The position numbers and the translations under genes are program-made. This document shows, piece after piece, positions 1 through 6,056 of a stretch of DNA of 11,873 nt (positions within the stretch are counted from its first letter, which is position 1; each line of letters opens with the position of its first letter). The notes below the pieces were generated by a model. It saw only the letters and a list, made by a program, of their open reading frames with translations, was not told where the DNA came from and searched no databases. The stretch covers positions 1 through 11,873 of the forward strand of contig PUOI01000413.1 in NCBI GenBank assembly GCA_003552765.1. The letters run 5' to 3'. The stretch comes from Candidatus Hydrogenedentota bacterium. GTDB taxonomy: Bacteria > Hydrogenedentota > Hydrogenedentia > Hydrogenedentales > SLHB01.

Positions 1-725
1 AACGTGTCGCGGCGCGCTTGACCCCGGCGCTGTACCATCTCATCCCAAGTTTCGAGGACGCGATCCAGGCCCCGCCCAGTCTGCCCAATGACCTCTTCAC
101 CGTCGAAACGTGGCAGGAAGGCGTGATCAAGACGCTGGCGGAGTTCATTCGGGAACATGGGCTGAAGGGGGGCAACGCCGCGAAACGCAAGAGCCAGGCC
201 AAGGAACTGCTTGGCGGCATCCTCCAACGCGCGAAAGCGCACCGCAGCCGCGTGGAAGCCCTGCAGCTTGGTCAAGCCGGTCTTGAGCACGACGCCTGGC
301 TATGCCTCGTCGGCGTGGACTCCACGACGCGCGTCCTGCTGAAAATCCAAAAGAAGGGCGGCAAACCCTTCTTCAACTTGACTGGCGACGACCGCTTGAA
401 TAAGTGGGGTGATAGCGACCCCCAACAGAAGATTCTCACGGGAGACGGGACCGTCCCGTATCTCGGCGCCGAACCAAGCTTCCTCGGGCGGGAAAATCTC
501 GTGTGCCTTCGACCAGACGACTTCGGATACTGGGAGATCGCTGACAGAGCATTTCGAAGACTGGTCGGGTTTCACGCCATCCTGCCGCGGCTCAACCTCG
601 CGCAACGGCTCATCATCAGCCATCTCCGCGGCAAACCCACCAAAGGCATCTGGGGCCGCCCCGCCCCCGGCATCAGCAATAGCGAGTGGAGTCCACCCAT
701 CAAGAACCTGAAAAACAAAGCGTAA
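1..725 (+). CDS. C-terminal part of an LCAT/PGAP1-like alpha/beta hydrolase (5' end outside window)
   Basis: The reading frame is open to the left edge, so this is the 3' part of a larger gene. The first in-window start codon (TTG at 18) is not a credible start. Numbering from that TTG, residues 2-10 (TPALYHLIP) resemble the PSxYxLLP stretch of lecithin:cholesterol acyltransferase-like lipases. The block TGDGTVPYLG (141-150) matches the motif that carries the catalytic Asp (here D143), and FHAILPR offers the likely catalytic His (H186). The nucleophile Ser and the first part of the fold lie upstream. These enzymes hydrolyse or transfer acyl chains of lipids; the substrate here cannot be told. 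The last 40 residues are basic and Trp/Pro-rich (IWGRPAPG, SEWSPPIKN). Their coding DNA recurs almost unchanged near 5633-5744, which is unusual for a protein tail. The family call is fairly safe; the function is inferred. Confidence 0.7.
   Translation, partial: RVAARLTPALYHLIPSFEDAIQAPPSLPNDLFTVETWQEGVIKTLAEFIREHGLKGGNAAKRKSQAKELLGGILQRAKAHRSRVEALQLGQAGLEHDAWLCLVGVDSTTRVLLKIQKKGGKPFFNLTGDDRLNKWGDSDPQQKILTGDGTVPYLGAEPSFLGRENLVCLRPDDFGYWEIADRAFRRLVGFHAILPRLNLAQRLIISHLRGKPTKGIWGRPAPGISNSEWSPPIKNLKNKA
614..670 (+). repeat. Dispersed 57-bp perfect repeat, copy 1 (hydrolase tail)
   Basis: These 57 bases are identical to 5633-5689. Similarity continues with substitutions but no length change as far as the stop codon in both copies (723-725 and 5742-5744). 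Here the repeat is in frame and encodes the basic C-terminal tail of the hydrolase. It includes a GC-rich stretch (ggggccgccccgccccc) that could fold. Confidence 0.9.
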
Positions 726-734
726 ACAGGCGGC

Positions 735-770
735 TGGCGTCTCTGCAGCCCGTAATGTGTAGAGGCGCCA
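735..770 (+). terminator. Hairpin just after the hydrolase stop, possible terminator
   Basis: Bases 735-744 pair with 761-770 (10 pairs, one of them G.U) around a 16-nt loop, starting 9 nt after the stop codon. No T-run follows, so it is either a factor-dependent or atypical terminator, or an mRNA-stabilising hairpin. Confidence 0.4.
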
Positions 771-851
771 CCCCTGCCGTCATCCCAGCGAAACAGGGAT
801 ACATATCCCAAGAATAGCACGCACCCGGTGGAATCCTCTTACCGACCTCAT

Positions 852-876
852 AATTCATATATTCAATTCATATATT
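852..876. repeat. AT-rich 12-bp direct repeat
   Basis: The 12-mer aattcatatatt occurs at 852-863 and again at 865-876, a period of 13 bp. This is a marked AT-rich island just before the 885-975 inverted repeat. It could be a promoter-like, bent or easily melted site; no function is shown. Confidence 0.8.
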
Positions 877-884
877 TATGAAGG

Positions 885-975
885 GGGATGACAAAGGATG
901 ACAATCTATCCAGGCGGTATCCAAAAACAAAAAATATGGAAAGCGGCCGGAAAGATTGTCATCCTTTGTCATCCC
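885..975. repeat. 23-bp perfect inverted repeat with 45-nt spacer
   Basis: Bases 885-907 are the exact reverse complement of 953-975. Each arm contains two overlapping copies of ggatgacaa, so the arm is itself a short direct repeat. The spacer is A-rich. Neither side is followed by a T-run, and no transposase is enclosed. The arrangement resembles a palindromic or MITE-like intergenic element rather than a terminator. Confidence 0.9.
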
Positions 976-1136
976 GGGCGGTGGCCGGAGCAGTACGCCC
1001 CGCCCGCAACGGCGCTACGCCCGTCCGCCCTCCGCTTTCTCCACGTATTCCCAGGACTCTGCGCGAAACCGCACTCTTTCAAGCGCGGGCAGAGCATTTG
1101 TTGTTTGACGGGGCTGCGGCGCTCAACAAAAGACAT
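969..1136 (-). CDS. Doubtful small ORF (55 aa) in the spacer
   Basis: An ATG at 1136-1134 opens a 55-residue frame beginning MSFVERRSPVKQQMLCPRL and ending in a TGA that lies inside the right arm of the 23-bp inverted repeat. A purine-rich gaggggt sits directly before the ATG, which is too close for a normal Shine-Dalgarno site. The product is basic with scattered Cys, and I recognise no domain. The minus-strand frame just upstream (SWYGGVPQGWNA, roughly 1190-1150) is one base out of phase with it, so both could be remnants of a frame-shifted sequence. I would not treat it as a real gene without homologues. Confidence 0.15.
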   Translation of the reverse strand: MSFVERRSPVKQQMLCPRLKECGFAQSPGNTWRKRRADGRSAVAGGAYCSGHRPG

Positions 1137-1215
1137 ACCCCTCTATTAACACTGTCCCCAGCGTTCCACCCCTGCGGGACTCCCCCATACCATGAGGTCC
1201 TTAGGACGGAAACCA

Positions 1216-1264
1216 AAATCGACCCCTGCACCGTAGGTTTTGGGACTCCTGCCGGGGTCGATTT
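1216..1264. repeat. 11-bp inverted repeat in the spacer
   Basis: aaatcgacccc (1216-1226) is the reverse complement of ggggtcgattt (1254-1264), with 27 nt between the arms. A smaller ccaaaa/ttttgg pair (1213-1218 and 1238-1243) overlaps it, so two alternative folds are possible. The function is unknown. Confidence 0.7.
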
Positions 1265-1332
1265 CTTGAGACCATGTGATAGTGGCATCCATCCACGAGA
1301 AGAATCATTTATCACCTTGACGCGAAAATACG

Positions 1333-1405
1333 AATCCTTCCCGGCAGGGATGACAGAGGATAGCCAGGGGTATTGCGTGCGCCAGCACGCAATACCCCTG
1401 GAAAC
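1333..1405. repeat. Hairpin-bearing intergenic repeat, copy A (17-bp perfect stem)
   Basis: Bases 1364-1380 (ccaggggtattgcgtgc) are perfectly complementary to 1385-1401 with a 4-nt loop, gcca. The flanks (aatcc-tcccg-gggatgacaga-gata on the left, tacccctggaaac on the right) recur at 7029-7069 without the long stem. No T-run follows, so it is not a textbook terminator. It is best described as a dispersed palindromic repeat. Confidence 0.85.
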
Positions 1406-1876
1406 GAGGACCACACGAATCGACTCCGGCAGGGGGCGCAGAAACCTACTTATGGAATGCCGGCTTCTTTCAGGTCCGCAGACGCCTTTGGCGATTGTAG
1501 TGGTTGTCCTGTCCCAAAGCCTTATTGGCCGTGTTTGCGGTTCCGCATCCGCGCCGAGGGAGGAAGATCGCTGCGAGGAGTATACCCCTTCCATCGAACC
1601 AATGCGCCACCGCGCGGCGCTCGCTACACCCATTCGCTTGCCATACGATTCGCACCTTGTACACCGCTGGAAAACGACGCCGCTTAGCGCACGGCTCCCT
1701 CTCCGGGTCCGCAATCCGCACGGTATCACAGGAGGTGTGACTCCCCACCACCGCTGTGCGAAACCAAAACCCGTCCTTCCTGGCGCGCTACCACATCATC
1801 TCTTTCCCTCGATCTCGTTATGGTCCATAATAGGTTCCTTCTCCAATAGCCTACACTACGTGGGGCGTCTGCCGCC

Positions 1877-3340
1877 TCAGCCTTCCTTAACGACGCGTGC
1901 GTCGATCAGATTGGCGAGGTGCTCGATGTCACGCGTGTGGTTGCCGTAGAACAACACCCGGTGCAGCATGGTCATCATGGGATGGATGCCATGATCTGGG
2001 CCAAGGATGCCGCCGCCCCAGGTCCGGGTCATCCGTTCGGCGTCGTCCACTTCGGTTCGCACTTGGGTGCGGCACGCGATGGTGGATTTGTCCGGGACTT
2101 CTGCGATCACGCCGTTCGACACCAGAAACGTGTCGAGATCGACGAACTTCGTGCGCGTAATCTCTTGTCCCACGCGATAAAGGACTTCGGGCACGGCGCC
2201 GTCGCCGCCTACTTCCGAATGTCCCCGTAGCAAATACTCGGCGGCCTCGCCGTCGGGACCGTCCATCTTGAGCGCGCCGGTGCAATGGGCAAGCCACATG
2301 GAGTTCTGGGCCGTGTCTATGTAGTTGTTGCCTTGGAAGCCGGGCAGATCAAAGGCGTACTGGAAAAGCATCATGGTCCAAAGCGAATCCATGTCGCCCT
2401 CGCACACGGCGGGGATGCCACGGTCGCGCAAGCGCGTGAAGGCAAGACAAGGGAAGCCCCGTTCAAGCCAGCCCAGGCAACCGCCCACGGTGACGGCGTC
2501 GGCCTGTTCTTCTTCGATGAGCTGGTCGAAGGCCAGGCACATGCGGGAGGCCATGACGACGTCGTTACGCGAAGGCTCAATGACCTCCCGCGCCTCGTTA
2601 ATCCAGCGATCGGTTTCGGCTTCGACGGCCTCTTGATCGAGACCATCGATAATGTCCTCGACGCGCTCGTACGGTATCTCCACAACGTCGGCGCCCAGCT
2701 TTTCCTTGACCTGATCCGGGTCGCAGCTCGCGTGCGTTCCCGCCGCATTGGGAAACAGCAATGCCCGGCTTTGCTTCATAAGCGGGGGCACGCGCAACAA
2801 CTTCGCCGCCCGTTCCAGTTCGCCGTAGTCGCTGCTGGAGAACAGCGTCACCGGATGGCCCTCTTCCCGCCAGTGGGGGGGATACATCCAATCGTGACCG
2901 CTGCCAGGATAGGAATACACGGCGGCGGGCCGGTTCGCCTCAAGCACGGGGGGCATCACCCCAATGAGCCAGCCGATGCCGCTGGAGATGGCAAGAACGG
3001 ACGCATCCTCGCCCGCCTCTTCCATCAAGGCGGCGGATTCGTCGGGGCTGTTCACATGGCCAGTGACAAATTCCACGTTGCCGAGGTTGTTCTCGATCTC
3101 ATCAAGACGAGCGCGGATGGCGTCAAAAGCGTCTCCGCAGATGTCCCAGCTCCGGTCGGGCGGCCCCTGTCGACCCAACAAGGTGCAGATGCGCACTTTC
3201 CTGTCCCGCGCGGCCCTGGGTTGGTTTGCCTGAGTCCCAGCCGCCAGGCCGGGGGTGAGAAAGCCTGCAGCCGTCACGGCTCCAGCCGTGGCCATGAATT
3301 CCCGGCGATTTATCGAGTTGGAAAAGCAGGATCCACACAT
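1877..3340 (-). CDS. Tat-exported L-fucose/arabinose isomerase-fold protein
   Basis: This is a 487-residue protein with a twin-arginine signal near its N terminus (NRREFMATAG, arginines 12-13), then a hydrophobic, Ala-rich stretch ending near residue 35, so it should be folded in the cytoplasm and exported. The body resembles the L-fucose isomerase superfamily: a Rossmann-like N-terminal half with ISSGIGWLIGVMPPVL (118-133), and a C-terminal half with AVCEGDMDSLWTMM (311-324), NYIDTAQNS, WLAHCT and GGDGAVPEV. E314 and D342 or H352 are candidate metal ligands, but I could not align them. The ATG at 3340 is preferred because gggag lies 9 nt upstream; the ATG at 3346 has only 3 nt. Cytoplasmic isomerases lack export signals, so the true reaction is uncertain. 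The nearest upstream gene is the pseudopilin, 246-252 bp away. Confidence 0.75.
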   Translation of the reverse strand: MCGSCFSNSINRREFMATAGAVTAAGFLTPGLAAGTQANQPRAARDRKVRICTLLGRQGPPDRSWDICGDAFDAIRARLDEIENNLGNVEFVTGHVNSPDESAALMEEAGEDASVLAISSGIGWLIGVMPPVLEANRPAAVYSYPGSGHDWMYPPHWREEGHPVTLFSSSDYGELERAAKLLRVPPLMKQSRALLFPNAAGTHASCDPDQVKEKLGADVVEIPYERVEDIIDGLDQEAVEAETDRWINEAREVIEPSRNDVVMASRMCLAFDQLIEEEQADAVTVGGCLGWLERGFPCLAFTRLRDRGIPAVCEGDMDSLWTMMLFQYAFDLPGFQGNNYIDTAQNSMWLAHCTGALKMDGPDGEAAEYLLRGHSEVGGDGAVPEVLYRVGQEITRTKFVDLDTFLVSNGVIAEVPDKSTIACRTQVRTEVDDAERMTRTWGGGILGPDHGIHPMMTMLHRVLFYGNHTRDIEHLANLIDARVVKEG

Positions 3341-3509
3341 AACCATAATCTCCCTTTATCCCCCAGGCGCAATGCCTCACCGTAGGCCAAATGAGTGGCG
3401 CGCCTGTCGGGCTCTCAAGCGTCATTGAAGATGACTTCACCTGACCGAGGCGGATGACAACAGAAAACGCCTTTGCCTCGCCCTTAAGGTATCGTTCTGC
3501 CTTTCCTCG

Positions 3510-3555
3510 CCGGTTCGGGCACGTCCCCGTCTATTGGAAAGCCAACCCGAACCGG
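3510..3555 (-). terminator. Inverted repeat after the pseudopilin gene, possible terminator
   Basis: ccggttcggg (3510-3519) pairs with cccgaaccgg (3546-3555). The 26-nt loop can form a small inner hairpin (ttgg/ccaa on the minus strand). It begins 37 nt beyond the pseudopilin stop and precedes the isomerase-like gene. No U-run follows the stem in either direction, so termination is only a guess; a regulatory hairpin is equally possible. Confidence 0.4.
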
Positions 3556-3592
3556 AAGAAGAACTGTCACCCTAGCTCGTCCCATTGACCCG

Positions 3593-4672
3593 TCAACCGG
3601 TGCCTCCCGCACCAACCCAATGGTGGGTAACATACGGCTCCCCGTAATGGCGCCACGCCGCTACAGATTGCGGATGGAGACCGTTTAACAGCATCGGCGG
3701 TTCGGCTTCAAGCCGTACGAAGTTGACATGGCCGTCCATATAGAGGATGTTGCTGCCGCTAGGCGAGTGGTTGAAACTCATAATGCCTGGGCCTTCGAAA
3801 TACTGCTGTCTCTCATAGCCGATCGTATCTTGCATGATCACGATTTCGCTTTGTGCCGCGGCGCCTGCGGCGGGATTGTTGATGTCGGTGATGAAGAACC
3901 GCTCGATGCCATCACGGACCCGGTGCTGCCAAACGGGGTTCAGGGTACCACCCGTATCATTAAGTGTGTGCCCAGCACCAATCCAAGGTCCTGTCATCCA
4001 AGTATCACGTAGCCCCTTCTGTCCGGCCACGTGGCCCTCCGCCGTTAAGTAGTAGCCCACGTCGGATGTGCACGTCTCGTCCACATGCGTGAGAGCGCCC
4101 TCCGCAGCTAGCTGATGGAAAGTAGCGGTCCCCCACCTCTGCGAGTTCGTATTGTGAGCGTCAAACCAAAGCATGGCCATCTCGCTTCCCGTACGCACTA
4201 CATAGCCGTAGTAGTAGTAAGAGATGGGATGCGAAAGTATATGCATCATGCAAAGGTTTCGTTCCCAATCCTCACCGTACTGGCTGTTGGCGATGCGCCG
4301 GATCTGCGCGCCGAAATCGTTCTCAATGGTGACTGGAAGGCCTGCCATTCTACCTCCAACGTCGCTGGGACAACGCGCGATGGCAGGGTCCGTCCAGTAA
4401 TCCGGATAGATGGCCTCGGCATGGTAACTCCGGAGCAGGCATTCGTTAAATCCGCGATAACCCATCTCCGGTGGATAATACTCGCCCCGGCTCTCATTCG
4501 CGTACATCTTGAATATTTGCCCGAATTGCCGCAAGTTGTTCGCGCAGCTCGAGCGGCGGGCGGCCTCGCGAGCCCGGGCGAGGGCTGGTAGCAGTATCGC
4601 GGCCAGAATACCGATGATAGCGATCACCACCAGCAGTTCAATGAGGGTGAAGCCCCGCCTTTTCTTACACAT
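3593..4672 (-). CDS. Type IV pilin-like / DUF1559-like protein with prepilin signal
   Basis: This 359-residue protein has a class III (prepilin) signal. A basic MCKKRRG leader is followed by the cleavage site G7/F8, [14 protein letters not shown] with the conserved Glu at +5 (E12), and a hydrophobic helix to about residue 31. Prepilin peptidase should cleave and methylate it, leaving an anchored pseudopilin with a large external C-terminal domain. The helix continues into an Arg/Ala-rich region ([18 protein letters not shown]), as in the PVC-type DUF1559 family. Near the C terminus a [15 protein letters not shown] motif corresponds to the family's H-X9-DG motif, but here there are 10 residues between His302 and Asp313. 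The start is set by ggagg 8 nt before the ATG at 4672. The frame is open for 34 more codons upstream, but that extension would bury the signal. The sigma-factor gene lies 187 bp upstream on the same strand. Confidence 0.9.
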   Translation of the reverse strand: MCKKRRGFTLIELLVVIAIIGILAAILLPALARAREAARRSSCANNLRQFGQIFKMYANESRGEYYPPEMGYRGFNECLLRSYHAEAIYPDYWTDPAIARCPSDVGGRMAGLPVTIENDFGAQIRRIANSQYGEDWERNLCMMHILSHPISYYYYGYVVRTGSEMAMLWFDAHNTNSQRWGTATFHQLAAEGALTHVDETCTSDVGYYLTAEGHVAGQKGLRDTWMTGPWIGAGHTLNDTGGTLNPVWQHRVRDGIERFFITDINNPAAGAAAQSEIVIMQDTIGYERQQYFEGPGIMSFNHSPSGSNILYMDGHVNFVRLEAEPPMLLNGLHPQSVAAWRHYGEPYVTHHWVGAGGTG

Positions 4673-4823
4673 TTTGGATTCCTCCGTGGTCGATGACACA
4701 TGTGTTTTGTCCAAGGCTAACTCTCCCAAAGCTTTACCAGAAGCGGTGGCTACCTCATTCAATCCATCAACCACCCCCTTTCACACGACCTTGTGACGAG
4801 CGCATCCGCGATTTGCCTTCAAC

Positions 4824-4854
4824 AACGGCCTTTTCAGGCGCCGTAGAGGCCGTT
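4824..4854 (-). terminator. Hairpin after the sigma-factor gene, weak terminator candidate
   Basis: On the minus strand aacggcc and ggccgtt (4854-4848 and 4830-4824) can pair around a 17-nt loop, starting 5 nt after the sigma-factor stop. There is no following U-run. If it terminates, the pseudopilin needs its own promoter in 4673-4823, where I found no convincing one. Confidence 0.3.
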
Positions 4855-4859
4855 ACTGG

Positions 4860-5375
4860 TCATTTTGGCGGCTGTTTGCCTTCGAGTTCGTATAGGCGTT
4901 GCCGAAGCTTGAACATTCCCCGGCGATGCCATGAGGCCACCGTTTTAATAGAAACCTCTTGGATCTGGGCGATTTCGCGCAACGTCATGCCCACCAACTC
5001 TTTCAGAACAATGGTTTCCCGTTCTTGTTCGCGCAATATCTTCATGGCTTCATCCATGAGGTCCTTGCTTTCGGCGCAAGAACATTCAGGGGCAGCTAAG
5101 CTCCACCACGTATCGAAGCCCTCTGGCAAAGGAGGTTCACGGTTGGCGGAGCGGCGACGTTGGAGCGCTTCGTTCCGGACGGCCCGGAACATGTAAGGCC
5201 GTAGCTCACGTGGCAGCATATCCTTGTCCATTAGCTTTACAAAGGCCGTTTGCACGGCATCCTCCGCAAGACAAAACTCACCGGTCCAAATGAACGCGTA
5301 ACTCACCAACGCGCTCCACGAACGGCAGTAAAATTGTCCCACTTCGCTTTTTGCCGCCCCCGCAATAGGTGACAT
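4860..5375 (-). CDS. ECF-type RNA polymerase sigma factor (sigma-70 family)
   Basis: This 171-residue protein has the two-domain layout of group 4 (ECF) sigma factors, which direct core RNA polymerase to a specific promoter set. Region 2 spans about residues 12-76 and includes AEDAVQTAFVKLM (37-49, core binding) and YMFRAVRNEALQRRR (61-75, the -10 recognition side). A short acidic, Pro-rich linker follows. Region 4 spans about 105-162, with a helix-turn-helix (MTLREIAQIQEVSIKTVASWHRRGMFKLRQRL) for -35 recognition. The ATG at 5375 is preceded by ggagag with suitable spacing. A near-consensus housekeeping promoter lies about 100 bp upstream. No anti-sigma gene is visible beside it; the next same-strand gene is the pseudopilin, which may be a target or merely a neighbour. 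Confidence 0.9.
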   Translation of the reverse strand: MSPIAGAAKSEVGQFYCRSWSALVSYAFIWTGEFCLAEDAVQTAFVKLMDKDMLPRELRPYMFRAVRNEALQRRRSANREPPLPEGFDTWWSLAAPECSCAESKDLMDEAMKILREQERETIVLKELVGMTLREIAQIQEVSIKTVASWHRRGMFKLRQRLYELEGKQPPK

Positions 5376-5472
5376 TGCTCTCTCCAGCCGCCTCTGTTAG
5401 ATCCATTATTGAGAAGACCAGATTTCTGCAGTCTGCATACAAAAACTCTTTCATCTTTTCTAAGTCATTATT

Positions 5473-5501
5473 ATTATAGAGCAAGCTGCCCTCTCTGCCA
5501 A
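5473..5501 (-). promoter_or_regulatory. Near-consensus sigma-70 promoter for the ECF sigma gene
   Basis: Read on the minus strand, TTGGCA (5501-5496) and TATAAT (5478-5473) are separated by exactly 17 bp. That is 5/6 and 6/6 matches to the -35 and -10 consensus. Transcription would start near 5466 and leave a leader of about 90 nt before the ATG at 5375. The leader contains an ATG at 5454 opening a 58-codon frame that runs out of phase past the sigma start. It could be an upstream ORF, but it lacks a good ribosome binding site. Confidence 0.7.
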
Positions 5502-5612
5502 GGGAGTTGAGACAGTTCCTTGCCGTAAACCAGTGTAGCGGGCGAGGAGCGAGGGAGCATGAAGAAATCGACGGACCGAGATGATGTGGTAGCGGGCCTT
5601 GGCTGGGCTTGA

Positions 5613-5744
5613 GTTTCGCGTAACGGCTTATCCATCAGCCATCTCCGCGGCAAACCCACCAAAGGCATCTGGGGCCGCCCCGCCCCCGGAATAGGGGAGA
5701 GCGAGTGGAGCCCGCCCATCAAGAACCGGAAACCGAAGAAGTGA
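5613..5744 (+). pseudogene. Broken copy of the hydrolase C-terminal tail
   Basis: The last 38 codons before the TGA at 5742-5744 read HLRGKPTKGIW...SEWSPPIKN and match the tail of the hydrolase at 1-725. Upstream of the shared block the copy has an extra base (tatcc where copy 1 has catc) and a TAA where the other has CAA. The frame then closes at a TGA (5610-5612). No GDGTVP or catalytic His region precedes it. It is therefore a 3' fragment of a paralogue, or a mobile DNA segment that happens to encode a gene tail. Confidence 0.65.
5633..5689 (+). repeat. Dispersed 57-bp perfect repeat, copy 2
   Basis: Identical over 57 bases to 614-670 and in the same orientation. Perfect identity inside an otherwise decayed context suggests recent copying or that the DNA itself is conserved. 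Confidence 0.9.
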
Positions 5745-5824
5745 CCCGTTCGATGCTTCTCTACGCCTAGCCAATGGCCTTGGAGACGTTGCAGATGTCC
5801 ATCGTACTATGGTTTAGCTTCGCC

Positions 5825-5896
5825 TCACTCGATCCCGAACACGACGTTAATCACCGCCTGGATGTCGTAGGCGTTCACCCAAATACAACCCTGCAT
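5825..5896 (-). pseudogene. Remnant of a C-terminal dockerin-like repeat
   Basis: The minus-strand frame ending at a TGA (5827-5825) finishes with WVNAYDIQAVINVVFGIE. This matches the second half of a type I dockerin-like repeat (pattern DxNxDGxVNAxDIQxVINxxLG) placed directly at a C terminus, as is common in secreted proteins of PVC-like bacteria. The calcium-binding D-x-N-x-D-G half is missing or corrupted: the frame reads MQGCI just before it. No protein body can be followed upstream. I read it as the last trace of a deleted secreted-protein gene; a chance resemblance cannot be ruled out. Confidence 0.4.
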
Positions 5897-6056
5897 CCAG
5901 AATCTTACGGGAGGAGTTGAGAGACATTTCTGCCTTGTTTTAGCCAGTTCCTTTATGGCACGATTTGATGCATGTGCGGAGCTTTTCCGTGCGTGGACGT
6001 GTGCTCGGCGGTACCGAAGTTCGTTTGCCAAACGGGCTCAAGGAGGAATAGGCTCC

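Larger units (their letters stand above)
726..1876. other. 1.15 kb spacer without a convincing gene, rich in inverted repeats
   Basis: No frame here has protein-like composition or a good ribosome binding site. The long frames are rich in Arg, Pro and Ser and run straight through perfect inverted repeats. The stretch contains a terminator-like hairpin (735-770), a 13-bp-period AT-rich direct repeat (852-876), a 23-bp perfect inverted repeat (885-975), a weak small minus-strand ORF (969-1136), an 11-bp inverted repeat (1216-1226 with 1254-1264) and a 17-bp perfect hairpin (1364-1401). From about 1410 to 1876 I see nothing interpretable. It is best read as decayed or repetitive intergenic DNA. 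Confidence 0.6.
5376..6056. other. 680-bp spacer holding a promoter and two gene remnants
   Basis: Between the divergent sigma-factor and ribokinase genes lie the sigma-70 promoter (5473-5501), the broken copy of the hydrolase tail (5613-5744) and the dockerin-like remnant (5825-5896). No intact gene is supported. The ribokinase promoter should lie between about 5880 and 6040, but I could not pick a convincing -35/-10 pair. Confidence 0.6.

Noticed and set aside
885..1401. CRISPR array or tRNA in the repeat-rich spacer
   Set aside because: The repeats are inverted pairs and not regularly spaced direct repeats. No cloverleaf with the conserved GGTTCGA-type arm was found.
1079..1729. A 216-codon minus-strand open frame in the same spacer
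   Set aside because: Composition is unlike a protein (many Arg, Ser, Cys, no hydrophobic core), it crosses the same palindromes, and there is no start signal. At most it contains fragments of a decayed sequence.
888..1949. A 353-codon plus-strand open frame through the spacer
   Set aside because: It is rich in Arg, Pro and Ser with no recognisable domain, runs through the 23-bp and 17-bp inverted repeats, overlaps the 3' end of the Tat protein gene, and has no good ribosome binding site.
2285..3385. A 366-codon plus-strand frame opposite the Tat isomerase-fold gene
   Set aside because: It is the antisense shadow of a gene with clear family motifs and a signal peptide; the antisense product has no domain and is His/Gly/Arg-biased.
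4673..4774. N-terminal extension of the pseudopilin by 34 codons
   Set aside because: It would place the prepilin leader in the middle of the protein, and a strong ribosome binding site precedes the ATG at 4672.
5278..5484. A 68-codon minus-strand ORF with TTG start overlapping the sigma gene
   Set aside because: Its TTG lies upstream of the -10 box, so it would not be on the transcript from that promoter. The product has no recognisable features. Only the shorter ATG-5454 version remains as a possible upstream ORF.
5955..6056. N-terminal extension of ribokinase by 34 codons
   Set aside because: The added residues are unlike any ribokinase N terminus, and aggagg is correctly placed for the ATG at 6057.
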